Below, one piece after another: positions 15,936-24,748 of a DNA stretch of 64,000 bases. Positions within the stretch are counted from its first letter, which is position 1. Every line of letters starts with the position of its first letter. The translations under genes and the position numbers were made by a program. Under the pieces are notes generated by a model that searched no databases, was not told the DNA's origin, and worked only from the letters and a program-made list of their open reading frames with translations. The stretch comes from Sphaerisporangium fuscum (GTDB lineage: Bacteria; Actinomycetota; Actinomycetes; Streptosporangiales; Streptosporangiaceae), in assembly GCF_018531465.1 (NCBI RefSeq), contig NZ_JAHDTF010000015.1:186001-250000 (forward strand), in the 5' to 3' direction.

Positions 15936-17855
15936 TCATGTCGTGGCGGCTCTCCTCGCCTCGGCGACCAGGGCGGCCGTTGCCTCCATGTCGCCGTGAT
16001 GAAGGCCGTGCCCGGGGGCCGCCGGGAATCGCCCCGTCCAGCCGTCCAGGTCGATGCGGTAGCCGCCGTTCCCGGTGGCGATGACCGTCACCACGGTGCC
16101 GCCGGGGCGTCCGCATCGGCGTTCACATCCGGCCCAGTGCACGGGGAGCCGTCCGCGGGGCTCCGCGTCCCGGACGGCGGGGCGAGCGGCTTCCATGCGC
16201 GCTGTGGCGGACGCCGCGTCGGCTCGGACGTCCGACAGGGACTTGGCGCAGCCGGGGCGTCCCGTGCACGCGGTGACCCCGTTCCACTCGGATTCCGGGT
16301 CGCCGACCAGGCCAGCGGCTCCCAACCTGGTCAGCCACGGCGTGACGGCGTCACCGTCGATCCCGGGGACGATGAGTGTGCGCGAAGGGGTCAACCGGAT
16401 CTCGCCGTCTCCCGCCTCCGCGGCGGCGGCCAGAGCCTGCGCCTGGCCGGCCGTCAACCGGCCGAGGGGCGCCATGACGACGATGGCGTACTTCTCGGGG
16501 GGCCACCCAACCGGTGTCTTCTCCTCTGACGACGGCCGACCGGCCCGCCGTACGGCGGCGCCGTCTTCGCCGTACCACTCCTCGCCGCCCCGGCGCCGAC
16601 AAGAGAACGCACCAAGCCCCGGGAGAGAGGGAAACGCGCCGAGGGGTGGAAGGGCCGGGGGCGCGGCGAGGGGTGGGAGGGCAGAGGGCGAGGTGGGGGT
16701 GGGGATGGCCAGGGACGAGGTGGGGGTGGGGAGGGCCGAGGTCGGGGCCAGGGGCGGGAGGGCCGGGGGCGAGGTGGGGGTGGGGAGGGCCGAGGTCGGG
16801 GCCAGGGCCGGGAGGGCCGGGGACGAGGTGGGGGTGTAGAGGGTCGAGGTCGGGGCCAGGGCCGGGATGGCGGGGGGCGCGGCGAAGGCCGGAAGGGTGG
16901 GGGGTTGGTCCGTTTCTTGGGGTGACGGTTCGTCGGTCTTGGGATGGACGAGGGAGGTCAGGCGGTGGGTGATGCGGGTTGGGCCGTCGTTCAGTTCGGC
17001 AAGGCGCCATGCGGTGGAACCTTGGGTGGCGCGTTCGACGAGGAACAGTTCGGCCACGGTCACCATGGCCGGTACGGCGTCCGGCAGGCTGAGGCGTAGC
17101 CCGGTGTCGGTGCCCGCGAGCAGCAGCGCGGCCTCGTGGGTGTCCCTGTGCGGTGGCGTCGAGCGGGCGGCACGAAGCGGGAGGAAGGTGACGTCCGGCG
17201 CGAGGCGCAGCATGTCGCCTCTGCCGTCGTCGAGGGCGAACAGGAAGCGGCCGGAAAGGCCGGCCAGGGCCGGGCAGGCGCGGAGGGCCTCGTCCAGTTC
17301 GCGGACGAGCGGCATGACGTCGAGCAGGCCGTGCCCGTCGAGCCCGGACATCGGGGACGCCAGGATGTTGCGGACGCGTTCGTGGGTGGCCGACGGGAGC
17401 AGGCCGGCGGCCGCCATCCGAGCGGCGAACCCGGCCTGCGCCGGGTCGTCGAGGCCTCGCACCTGCACGTTCGCGCGCGAGGTCAGCTCGATCACGCCCG
17501 ACCCGAGGGTGGCGGCCGCGTCGGCGAGTTCGCGCAGCCCGCGAGCGCTGAGGAGCCCTCCCGGCAATCGGACGCGCGCCACCGCACCGTCCGCGGCGGG
17601 GTGGGTCCGCAGCGCCCCCGGACAGGCATCGGGCCGGGAACGCCCGGATGGTTCGGCGGGGTGGGGACGTCCGGGGGGTTCGGTGGAGCAGGGACGCCCG
17701 GAGGGTTCGGTGGAGGGGGAACGTCCAGAGGGTTCGGTGGAGCAGGGACGTTCGGAGGGTTCGGTGGAGGGGGAACGTCTGGGGGGTTCGGTGGGGTGGG
17801 GACGTTCCGAGGGTTCCGTACGGCGGGAAGGGGTGGGGAACTCCGCAGCGGCCAC
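15936..17855 (-). CDS. cobG: precorrin-3B synthase (CobG) with two repeat-expanded linkers
   Basis: A nitrite/sulfite-reductase-like Fe-S monooxygenase that converts precorrin-3A to precorrin-3B. The N-terminal half domain starts near DACPGALRTHPAADGAVARV; the second half has the 4Fe-4S cysteines in CTGRPGCAKSLSDV and HWAGCERRCGRPGG. About 639 residues is much longer than the usual 400-odd. The excess is two low-complexity blocks: an N-terminal tail from six 27-base repeats (17650-17811, 9-residue units like TEPSGRPCS) and a Pro/Ala/Thr linker between the halves from about 54-base repeats (16675-16880). Start uncertain: GTG 17855 follows a TAACAT -10 by 7 bases (leaderless); a TTG at 17924 would enter the riboswitch region. 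Confidence 0.85.
   Translation of the reverse strand: MAAAEFPTPSRRTEPSERPHPTEPPRRSPSTEPSERPCSTEPSGRSPSTEPSGRPCSTEPPGRPHPAEPSGRSRPDACPGALRTHPAADGAVARVRLPGGLLSARGLRELADAAATLGSGVIELTSRANVQVRGLDDPAQAGFAARMAAAGLLPSATHERVRNILASPMSGLDGHGLLDVMPLVRELDEALRACPALAGLSGRFLFALDDGRGDMLRLAPDVTFLPLRAARSTPPHRDTHEAALLLAGTDTGLRLSLPDAVPAMVTVAELFLVERATQGSTAWRLAELNDGPTRITHRLTSLVHPKTDEPSPQETDQPPTLPAFAAPPAIPALAPTSTLYTPTSSPALPALAPTSALPTPTSPPALPPLAPTSALPTPTSSLAIPTPTSPSALPPLAAPPALPPLGAFPSLPGLGAFSCRRRGGEEWYGEDGAAVRRAGRPSSEEKTPVGWPPEKYAIVVMAPLGRLTAGQAQALAAAAEAGDGEIRLTPSRTLIVPGIDGDAVTPWLTRLGAAGLVGDPESEWNGVTACTGRPGCAKSLSDVRADAASATARMEAARPAVRDAEPRGRLPVHWAGCERRCGRPGGTVVTVIATGNGGYRIDLDGWTGRFPAAPGHGLHHGDMEATAALVAEARRAATT
16675..16880. 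repeat. 54-base tandem repeats in cobG
   Basis: About 3.8 imperfect copies of a G-rich 54-base unit encode an 18-residue Pro/Ala/Leu/Thr unit (for example PALPPLAPTSALPTPTSP) on the minus strand. The two best copies are 16728-16781 and 16782-16835. All copies keep the reading frame. Confidence 0.85.
17650..17817. repeat. 27-base tandem repeats in cobG
   Basis: Six units of 27 bases beginning GGTTCGG lie at 17650, 17677, 17704, 17731, 17758 and 17785, followed by a 6-base partial unit. On the minus strand each encodes nine residues of the form TEPSxRPxS. Units alternate between two subtypes, which suggests a 54-base higher-order duplication. Confidence 0.9.
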
Positions 17856-17904
17856 GTCGAGGATGTTAACCCGACTTATCGCAATAAGCCCGACTCCGTG
17901 ATCT

Positions 17905-18065
17905 GATAGAGGGCGACGGCACAAGGAGGAAGCCGGTGTGAATCCGGCGCGGTCCCGCCACTGTCACCGGGGAGCAGACCCCACCGAAAGGCCACGGCCC
18001 GGCAACGGGCGGGAAGGCCGGGGTGAGCGTCGATCCGGGAGCCAGGAGACTCCTGGCCGTCGTGT
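17905..18065 (+). ncRNA. cobalamin riboswitch upstream of cobN
   Basis: The region has the conserved parts of an adenosylcobalamin aptamer in order: AAGCCGGTGTGAATCCGGCG, the GGTCCCGCCACTGT core (B12-box region, 17951-17964), a variable hairpin domain, and AGCCAGGAGACTCC (about 18040-18053) near the 3' end. It ends about 45 bases before the cobN start, where the GC-rich stretch GGGGCGCGGACCCC could act as the expression platform on translation. B12 would be expected to reduce CobN production. It acts only on the plus-strand transcript, so divergent cobG is not directly covered. Confidence 0.93.
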
Positions 18066-18106
18066 GGACCACTACCCGGGGCGCGGACCCCGAGTGAGGA
18101 TGTGCC

Positions 18107-21100
18107 GTGCGCGGTCACTCGATGCTGCTCCTGTCGACCTCCGACACCGACCTTCTGAGCGCCCGCGCGAGCGGCGCCCCGTACCGGCTGGGCAACCCGG
18201 CCAGGCTCACCGCCGAGGACCTTCCCCCGCTGCTCGACGGCGTCGAGCTCGTCGTGGTGCGCCTGCTGGGCGGGCGGCGGGTGTGGGAGGAGGGGCTGGA
18301 CGCCCTGCTGTCCGGACCCCGCCCCGTCGTCGTGCTCGGTGGCGAGCAGGCGCCCGATGCCGAGCTCATGGAGCTGTCCACGGTGCCCGGCGGCGTCTGC
18401 GCCGAGGCGCACGCCTACCTCGCGCAGGGTGGACCGGCGAACCTGGCGGAACTGCACCGGTTCCTGTCCGACACCGTCCTGCTGACCGGCCACGGCTTCG
18501 CCCCTCCGGTCCCCACGCCCACCTGGGGCGTCCTCGACCGCGAAAGAGCGGCGGCGGCGCCGGGAGGCGGGACCAGGCCGGTCGTGGGGGTCCTGTACTA
18601 CCGGGCGCACCACGTCGCGGGTAACACCGGCTTCGTCGAGGCGTTGTGTGATGCGATCGAGGACGCCGGCGGGGAGCCGCTGCCCGTCTACTGCGCATCG
18701 TTGCGCACCGCGGAGCCCGGGCTGCTCGACCTGCTCGGACGTGTGGACGCGCTCGTCGTCACCGTCCTCGCGGCCGGCGGCACCCGCCCGGCGACCGCCT
18801 CGGCCGGCGGTGACGACGAGGCGTGGGACGTGGGCGCGCTCGCCCGGCTCGACGTGCCGATCCTGCAGGGCCTCTGCCTGACGGGCGACCGGGAGACCTG
18901 GGCGGCGAGCGACGACGGGCTCTCGCCGCTCGACGCCGCCTCGCAGGTCGCGATCCCGGAGTTCGACGGGCGCATCATCACGGTCCCGTTCTCGTTCAAG
19001 GAGGTCGACGAGGACGGGCTCACCGTCTACGCCGCCGACCGTGAACGCGCCGCGCGGGTCGCGGGCATCGCCGTCCGCCATGCCGCCCTCCGCCACGTAC
19101 CCCCCGCGGACCGGCGGATCGTGATCATGCTCTCGGCCTACCCCACCAAGCACGCGCGCGTGGGCAACGCCGTGGGCCTCGACACGCCCGCCAGCGTCGT
19201 ACGCCTGCTCGCCGCGCTGCGCGGGCGGGGGTACGACATCGGGCCGGACGGAGAGATCCCCGGCGTGGCCGAGCAGGACGGCGACGCGCTCATCCACGCC
19301 CTCATCGCGGCGGGCGGCCAGGACCAGGACTGGCTCACCGAGGAGCAGCTCGCCGGCAACCCGGTGCGCGTACCGGCCCGAAGCTATCGCGCCTGGTACG
19401 CCACGCTTCCGCAGGACCTCCGGGGGGAGATGGAACGGCACTGGGGGCCGCCGCCCGGCGAGCTGTTCGTCGACCGGTCCGGCGACCCGGACGGGGAGAT
19501 CGTCCTGGCCGCGCTGCGGGCCGGGAACGTGGTCGTGATGGTGCAGCCGCCGCGAGGGTTCGGGGAGAACCCGATCGCGATCTACCACGATCCCGACCTC
19601 CCGCCGAGCCACCACTACCTGGCCGCCTACCGCTGGCTGGCCGACGGCTTCGGCGCGCACGCCGTCGTCCACGTCGGCAAGCACGGCAACCTGGAGTGGC
19701 TGCCCGGCAAGTCCGCCGGGATGTCCGCCTCCTGCGGTCCGGACGCGGCGCTCGGTGACCTGCCGCTGATCTACCCCTTCCTCGTCAACGACCCGGGGGA
19801 GGGCACGCAGGCCAAGCGGCGCGCCCACGCCACCCTGGTCGACCATCTGGTGCCGCCCATGGCGCGCGCCGACACCTACGGCGACATGGCCCGCCTGGAG
19901 CAGCTCCTCGACGAGCACGCCTCCATCGCCGCGATGGACCCGGCCAAGCTGCCCGCGATCCGCGCCCAGATCTGGACGCTGATCCAGGCGGCCCGGCTCG
20001 ACCACGACCTCGGGGTCGAGGACCGGCCGCACGACGCCGAGTTCGACGACTTCCTGCTGCACCTCGACGGCTGGCTGTGCGAGGTGAAGGACGTGCAGAT
20101 CCGCGACGGGCTGCACGTGCTCGGCGAGGCGCCGACCGGGGCCGCCCGGGTGAACCTGGTGCTGGCGATGCTGCGCGCCCGCCAGATATGGGCGGGCGCC
20201 GAGGCGCTGCCGGGCCTTCGCGAGGCGCTCGGGCTGGCCGAGGACGGCACGGCCGGGCGGGCGGGCGTCGACGACGCCGAGACGGTGGCGCGGGCCCTCG
20301 TCGAGGGCATGGAGGCCCGTGACTGGGACCCGGGCGCGGTGCCCGAGGTCTGCCGGGCCGTACTCGAAGAGGTGCCGGGGCCGGTCGGGGAGATCCTGCG
20401 CTTCGCGGCGACGGAGATCGTGCCGAGGCTCGCCGGGACCGCCGGGGAGATCGAGGCGGTGCTGCACGCGCTCGACGGAGGGTACGTGCCGGCGGGCCCC
20501 AGCGGGTCACCGCTGCGCGGGCTGGTCAACGTGCTGCCCACGGGCAGGAACTTCTACTCGGTGGACCCCAAGGCCGTCCCGAGCCGGCTGGCCTGGGAGA
20601 CCGGTCAGGCGATGGCCGATTCCCTGCTCGCCCGCTACCGCGCCGACACGGGGGACTGGCCTCGTTCGGTGGGCCTGTCGATCTGGGGCACCAGCGCCAT
20701 GCGCACCGCCGGGGACGACGTGGCCGAGGTGCTCGCCCTCCTCGGTGTCCGGCCGGTCTGGGACGAGGCGTCGCGCCGCGTCACCGGGCTGGAGCCGATC
20801 CCCCTCGAGGAGCTCGGACGCCCGCGCGTCGATGTCACCGTGCGCATCAGCGGCTTCTTCCGCGACGCGTTCCCGCACGTGGTGGTCATGCTGGACGACG
20901 CGGTACGGCTGGCCGCGGGCCTCGCCGAGCCGGAGGAGCTCAACTACGTACGGGCGCACGTGGCGGCCGACCGCGCGGCCCACGGGGACGAGCGGCGGGC
21001 CACCATGCGCGTCTTCGGGTCCCGTCCGGGCGCCTACGGGGCGGGGCTGCTGCCGCTCATCGACAGCCGCAACTGGCGCGACGACGCCGACCTGGCCGAG

Positions 21101-21745
21101 GTGTACGCCGTGTGGGGCGGTTTCGCCTATGGAAGGGACATGGACGGCAGGCCGGCCCGCGCCGACATGGAGGCCGCCTACCGGCGCATCGCCGTCGCGG
21201 CGAAGAACATCGACACCCGCGAGCACGACATCGCCGACTCCGACGACTACTTCCAGTACCACGGCGGCATGATCGCCACGGTGCGCGCCCTCACCGGCAG
21301 GGCGCCGGCCGCGTACATCGGGGACGGCACCCGCCCGGACGCCGTGCGCACCCGCACCCTCTCGGAGGAGGCGGCGCGGATCTTCCGCGCCCGGGTCGTC
21401 AACCCGCGCTGGCTGGCGGCGATGCGCCGCCACGGATACAAGGGCGCCTTCGAGCTCGCCGCCACCGTCGACTACCTGTTCGGGTACGACGCGACCACCG
21501 GCGTGGTGGCCGACTGGATGTACGACCGGCTGGCCGCGGCGTACGTCCTGGACCCCGAGAACCAGCGTTTCCTGGCGGAGTCGAACCCGTGGGCGCTGCA
21601 CGGGATCGCCGAGCGCCTGCTCGAGGCGGCCGACCGGGGGATGTGGCAGCACCCGGACCCGGCGATCCTGCGCGATCTCCAGGAGGCCTACCTCAAGGTC
21701 GAGGGTGACATCGAGGGCGGCGGCGACGTCCCCGGCGCTCCGTGA
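18107..21745 (+). CDS. cobN: cobaltochelatase subunit CobN
   Basis: Large catalytic subunit (1212 residues) of the ATP-dependent cobalt chelatase that inserts cobalt into hydrogenobyrinate a,c-diamide; it belongs to the CobN/magnesium-chelatase BchH family. Diagnostic stretches include VVHVGKHGNLEWLPGKSAG, YPFLVNDPGEGTQAKRRAHA, GRNFYSVDPKAVPSRLAWETG, ISGFFRDAFPHVV and the C-terminal DYLFGYDATTGVVADWMYD. The GTG at 18107 is preceded by GAGG at suitable spacing and lies directly behind the cobalamin riboswitch. The AAA+ partner subunits are not in the window. Confidence 0.97.
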   Translation: MRGHSMLLLSTSDTDLLSARASGAPYRLGNPARLTAEDLPPLLDGVELVVVRLLGGRRVWEEGLDALLSGPRPVVVLGGEQAPDAELMELSTVPGGVCAEAHAYLAQGGPANLAELHRFLSDTVLLTGHGFAPPVPTPTWGVLDRERAAAAPGGGTRPVVGVLYYRAHHVAGNTGFVEALCDAIEDAGGEPLPVYCASLRTAEPGLLDLLGRVDALVVTVLAAGGTRPATASAGGDDEAWDVGALARLDVPILQGLCLTGDRETWAASDDGLSPLDAASQVAIPEFDGRIITVPFSFKEVDEDGLTVYAADRERAARVAGIAVRHAALRHVPPADRRIVIMLSAYPTKHARVGNAVGLDTPASVVRLLAALRGRGYDIGPDGEIPGVAEQDGDALIHALIAAGGQDQDWLTEEQLAGNPVRVPARSYRAWYATLPQDLRGEMERHWGPPPGELFVDRSGDPDGEIVLAALRAGNVVVMVQPPRGFGENPIAIYHDPDLPPSHHYLAAYRWLADGFGAHAVVHVGKHGNLEWLPGKSAGMSASCGPDAALGDLPLIYPFLVNDPGEGTQAKRRAHATLVDHLVPPMARADTYGDMARLEQLLDEHASIAAMDPAKLPAIRAQIWTLIQAARLDHDLGVEDRPHDAEFDDFLLHLDGWLCEVKDVQIRDGLHVLGEAPTGAARVNLVLAMLRARQIWAGAEALPGLREALGLAEDGTAGRAGVDDAETVARALVEGMEARDWDPGAVPEVCRAVLEEVPGPVGEILRFAATEIVPRLAGTAGEIEAVLHALDGGYVPAGPSGSPLRGLVNVLPTGRNFYSVDPKAVPSRLAWETGQAMADSLLARYRADTGDWPRSVGLSIWGTSAMRTAGDDVAEVLALLGVRPVWDEASRRVTGLEPIPLEELGRPRVDVTVRISGFFRDAFPHVVVMLDDAVRLAAGLAEPEELNYVRAHVAADRAAHGDERRATMRVFGSRPGAYGAGLLPLIDSRNWRDDADLAEVYAVWGGFAYGRDMDGRPARADMEAAYRRIAVAAKNIDTREHDIADSDDYFQYHGGMIATVRALTGRAPAAYIGDGTRPDAVRTRTLSEEAARIFRARVVNPRWLAAMRRHGYKGAFELAATVDYLFGYDATTGVVADWMYDRLAAAYVLDPENQRFLAESNPWALHGIAERLLEAADRGMWQHPDPAILRDLQEAYLKVEGDIEGGGDVPGAP

Positions 21746-21823
21746 CTAAGCCGTGATCCCCAGGACGCCGGCTGTTTCTGGAAGATCCCCACGGGCCCGA
21801 GTCCCAGGCGGAAAGATGGCGAC

Positions 21824-22444
21824 ATGGCGCGCAGGGATACACCGTGGGGCGCATGGGAGCACGCGCCGCCCTCCGAGGTGGCGGCGTTCTTCTCCGTCCC
21901 CCGGGATCCGTGGTGGATCGCCGGAGGCTACGCCATCGAGCTTGCGGTGGGCCGCCGGTTCCGTGAGCACGCCGACATCGACGTGCTGCTGTTGCGGCGT
22001 GACCAGCTCGCCGCGCAGCGGGCTCTGGCGGGCTGGGAGTGGTGGGCGGCCGACCCGCCGGGAGTGCTCCGCCCGTGGGTCCTGGACGAGATCCTGCCGG
22101 TGACCGTCCACGACATCTGGTGCCGTCCGGGGCCGGAGGAGCCCTGGCGCGTCCAGATCATGCTGGACGAGTCGGACGGCGAGGAGTGGGTCTCGCGGCG
22201 CGACGCCCGGGTGCGGCGCCCGATCGACCGTCTCGGCCTGGTCACCGCGGACGGCGTGCCGTACCTCGCGCCCGAGGTCCAGCTGTTCTACAAGGCCAAA
22301 CGCCCGAGGGGGAAGGACGAGCAGGACTTCACCGAGACGCTGCCCCTGCTGGACGGCGGCCGGCGCCGCTGGCTCGCGCACGCCGTCCGCCTGGTTTACG
22401 GCGAACACGCGTGGCTCGACCGGCTGTCCGAAACCCCCGTCTGA
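21824..22444 (+). CDS. aminoglycoside-adenylyltransferase-like nucleotidyltransferase
   Basis: A 206-residue protein of the nucleotidyltransferase superfamily. WWIAGGYAIELAVGRRFREHADIDVLLLRRD holds the G-G turn and the D-x-D metal motif (DID). Later LAPEVQLFYKAKRPRGKDEQDF recalls the helical part of ANT(2'')-like and related proteins. Actinomycete genomes carry several such proteins and few are true resistance enzymes, so an aminoglycoside substrate is only a family-based possibility. It stands after cobN on the same strand, 78 bases away, and is convergent with the MFS gene at 6 bases. Confidence 0.75.
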   Translation: MARRDTPWGAWEHAPPSEVAAFFSVPRDPWWIAGGYAIELAVGRRFREHADIDVLLLRRDQLAAQRALAGWEWWAADPPGVLRPWVLDEILPVTVHDIWCRPGPEEPWRVQIMLDESDGEEWVSRRDARVRRPIDRLGLVTADGVPYLAPEVQLFYKAKRPRGKDEQDFTETLPLLDGGRRRWLAHAVRLVYGEHAWLDRLSETPV

Positions 22445-22450
22445 CCACCG

Positions 22451-23728
22451 CTACCCGGCCGCGCCGGCGGGGTCGAAGCGGCGGGCGACCAGCACGAGGA
22501 GTCCGGCGACGGCGGCGAGGGCCGCCGAGACGGCCGTGACGGCGAGCCATCCGCCCGACTGCCACTGGCGGGTGGCGAGCGCGCCGAACGCGGAGCTGCC
22601 GAGGTAGTAGGCCAGCAGGTACAGCCCCGAGGCCTGCCCGACGCCCGCCCCGGCCCGGTGGGCCCGGCCCGCGACCCAGCCGCTGGCCAGCGAATGCGTG
22701 CCGAGGAAGGCGAACGTCAGCACGGCGAGCCCGGCCACGACCACCGCGAGCGGGGCCGGGACGGTGAGCAGCACTCCCGCGAGCAGCAGCCCCACGCCGG
22801 CCAGGGCCGCGCCGCCCCGGCCCACCCGGCCCGCGAGCCGCCCGGCCGCGTGGGGCGCGAACAGCCCCACCGGGTAGGCGAGGAAGACCAGCACGGCCGC
22901 GCCGCCGAGCAGGTAGGGGGCGGCCTCCAGCCGGAAGGCCATGGCGTTGTAGAGCCCGACGAACGCCCCCATGGTGGCCGCGCCGACCAGGCACAGGGCG
23001 ACCAGCGCCGGGTCCCGTAGGGCCAGCCGGGTGGTGCGCAGGATGTCGGACGGCCGGGGGCTCGACCGTACGAAGCGGCGTGACGGCGGGACCAGGAGCC
23101 ACAGCCCGGCGGCGGACACCACGGTCAGGACGCCGACGCCCAGCGCCGCGCCCTGCCAGCCCCACAGCGCGTCCAGCGGTCCGGGGAGCAGCCGACCGGC
23201 CGCCCCGCCCGCGGCCGTGCCGGTGATGTAGGCGGCGTTGGCCCGCAGGTGGGCGCTGCTGTGGATCTCCTCCCGCAGGTACGCCAGCGCCACCGCCGGC
23301 AGGCCGGCCAGCGCGACCCCCTCGGCGGCCCTGATGGCGAGGAGGCTGCTCCAGGTGGGCGCGAACGCGGCGGCGATCCCGAGGACGGCCGAGCCGGCGA
23401 GGGAGATCCGCATGATGACCAGACGCCCGGCCACGTCCGAGACCGGGCCGACGAACAGCAGCGCCACCGCCATGGTGATCGTGGACAGCGACAGTACCGC
23501 CGCCGACTCCGCCGCCGTCACGTGGAACTCGCGGGTCAGGCCGGGCAGCAGCGGCTGCACGTAGTACAGGGCCAGGAAGTTGGCGAACCCTCCGAGCATC
23601 AGCCCGTACATGATCCGCCGGTAGGCGCGGTCACCCGGCCCGTATCCGGCGTGCTCCGCACGGCCCGGGGCCGGGGAAGGAAAGGGACGAGAGGGCGGGG
23701 CGGCGTGATCGGGGAGCGTCGAGGTCAC
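22451..23728 (-). CDS. MFS transporter (YnfM-like)
   Basis: A 425-residue major facilitator with about 12 hydrophobic segments. After a polar N-terminal tail of about 35 residues the first segment is IMYGLMLGGFANFLALYYVQPLLPGL; the motif-A-like VGPVSDVAGRLVIMR lies between helices 2 and 3. It resembles proton-driven exporters of the YnfM type (arabinose/chloramphenicol class). I prefer the GTG at 23728, since the ATG at 23803 would overlap the divergent promoter zone and gives an unlikely N-terminus. Divergent from a LysR gene, its probable regulator. Confidence 0.82.
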   Translation of the reverse strand: MTSTLPDHAAPPSRPFPSPAPGRAEHAGYGPGDRAYRRIMYGLMLGGFANFLALYYVQPLLPGLTREFHVTAAESAAVLSLSTITMAVALLFVGPVSDVAGRLVIMRISLAGSAVLGIAAAFAPTWSSLLAIRAAEGVALAGLPAVALAYLREEIHSSAHLRANAAYITGTAAGGAAGRLLPGPLDALWGWQGAALGVGVLTVVSAAGLWLLVPPSRRFVRSSPRPSDILRTTRLALRDPALVALCLVGAATMGAFVGLYNAMAFRLEAAPYLLGGAAVLVFLAYPVGLFAPHAAGRLAGRVGRGGAALAGVGLLLAGVLLTVPAPLAVVVAGLAVLTFAFLGTHSLASGWVAGRAHRAGAGVGQASGLYLLAYYLGSSAFGALATRQWQSGGWLAVTAVSAALAAVAGLLVLVARRFDPAGAAG

Positions 23729-23754
23729 GCATCCGATGCTGCTCCCTTTGTCCT

Positions 23755-23771
23755 GATGCTCAAAATGCATC
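23755..23771. promoter_or_regulatory. LysR-type binding site
   Basis: GATGC-TCAAAAT-GCATC is a 17-base interrupted palindrome in the gap between the divergent MFS and lysR genes. A further GATGC half-site is at 23734-23738. It fits the usual inverted repeat near a divergent LysR target. Confidence 0.5.
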
Positions 23772-23809
23772 CTTTGACACTGCTGATGTCGCTCGCGCAT
23801 CATGCCTGC

Positions 23810-24745
23810 ATGGACGTGCAGACGCTGCGGTGGTTCCTGTCGCTGTGCGACACCGAGAACATGCGGGACACCGCCGCCATGGAGAGGGTCAACCAGTCCA
23901 CGCTGTCGAGGTCACTGGCGCGGCTGGAGGCCGACCTCGGCGTGGAGCTGTTCCACCGCCACGGGCGGCGCCTGGCCGTCAACCGCTTCGGCGCGCTGTT
24001 CCGCGAGCACGCCCGCCGGGCCGTCGCCGACCTCGACGTCGCGCGCCGCCGCATCGACGCCCTCGCCGACCCCGACACCGGCCTCATCCGGCTCGGGTTC
24101 CTCCACTCGGTCGGACGCTGGCTCGTCCCGGAGATCCTGCGCGACTACCGCGCCGTCACGGCCGGGATCCGGTTCGAGCTGCACCAGGGTTTCGGGCGTG
24201 AGTTGTTCGCCTGGCTGCGCGACGACGACATCGACGTCGCCCTGGTCACCCCGCCCAAAGACGGCGCCGACGTCCGCTGGCACCGCCTGCGCGAACAGCA
24301 GTTGTGCCTCGCCCTGCCCGCCGACCACCCGCTCGCCGCCGAACCCGGCCTGGAACTGCGCGACGTGCGGGGCGAGCCGTTCATCGCGTTCGCCCAGACC
24401 ACCGACCTGCGCCGCGTCATCGACCGGCTCTGCGCGGAGGCCGGCTTCGAGCCCCTGATCGCCTTCGAAAGCGAGGAGATCGCGACGGTGCGGGGCCTCA
24501 TCGGCGCCGGGCTCGGCGTCGGCATCCTGCCGCGCCCGGCCGTGCTCGAGCACGACGACCCCGTCTACCGGCCGCTCGATCCGCAGCGGCACCGTCCGAT
24601 CGGGCTCGCCTGGTACGCCACGCCGCCCCCCACCGCGGCGACGGCGAGGTTCATCGAACACCTGCGCCGTACCGGCGGATCAGAGACCAGATCTTGGTCC
24701 GAAAATATGCACGTGCACGGCGAGGGGGAAAAAGAGGATGATTAG
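23810..24745 (+). CDS. LysR-family transcriptional regulator
   Basis: A 311-residue LysR regulator. The first 60 residues form the winged helix-turn-helix (MDVQTLRWFLSLCDTENMRD, then VNQSTLSRSLARLEADLGVELFHRHGR). The effector domain follows (LIRLGFLHSVGRWLVPEILRDY; DVALVTPP; LIGAGLGVGILPRPAV). The ATG at 23810 starts directly at the conserved N-terminus. Activation or repression of the divergent MFS exporter is the natural inference. The alpha/beta hydrolase gene starts 4 bases after its stop and may be co-transcribed. Confidence 0.92.
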   Translation: MDVQTLRWFLSLCDTENMRDTAAMERVNQSTLSRSLARLEADLGVELFHRHGRRLAVNRFGALFREHARRAVADLDVARRRIDALADPDTGLIRLGFLHSVGRWLVPEILRDYRAVTAGIRFELHQGFGRELFAWLRDDDIDVALVTPPKDGADVRWHRLREQQLCLALPADHPLAAEPGLELRDVRGEPFIAFAQTTDLRRVIDRLCAEAGFEPLIAFESEEIATVRGLIGAGLGVGILPRPAVLEHDDPVYRPLDPQRHRPIGLAWYATPPPTAATARFIEHLRRTGGSETRSWSENMHVHGEGEKEDD

Positions 24746-24748
24746 ATC

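Noticed and set aside
17650..17817. Regular direct repeats that could suggest a CRISPR array
   Set aside because: Units of 27 bases are directly adjacent with no spacers and keep the cobG reading frame; they are coding tandem repeats.
17876..20467. 863-codon minus-strand frame opposite cobN
   Set aside because: Long antisense frames are expected at this GC content; the translation has no domain signal and lies over well-supported cobN and its riboswitch.
21746..21823. Terminator or small gene between cobN and the nucleotidyltransferase
   Set aside because: No convincing stem-loop or start-stop frame with a ribosome-binding site.
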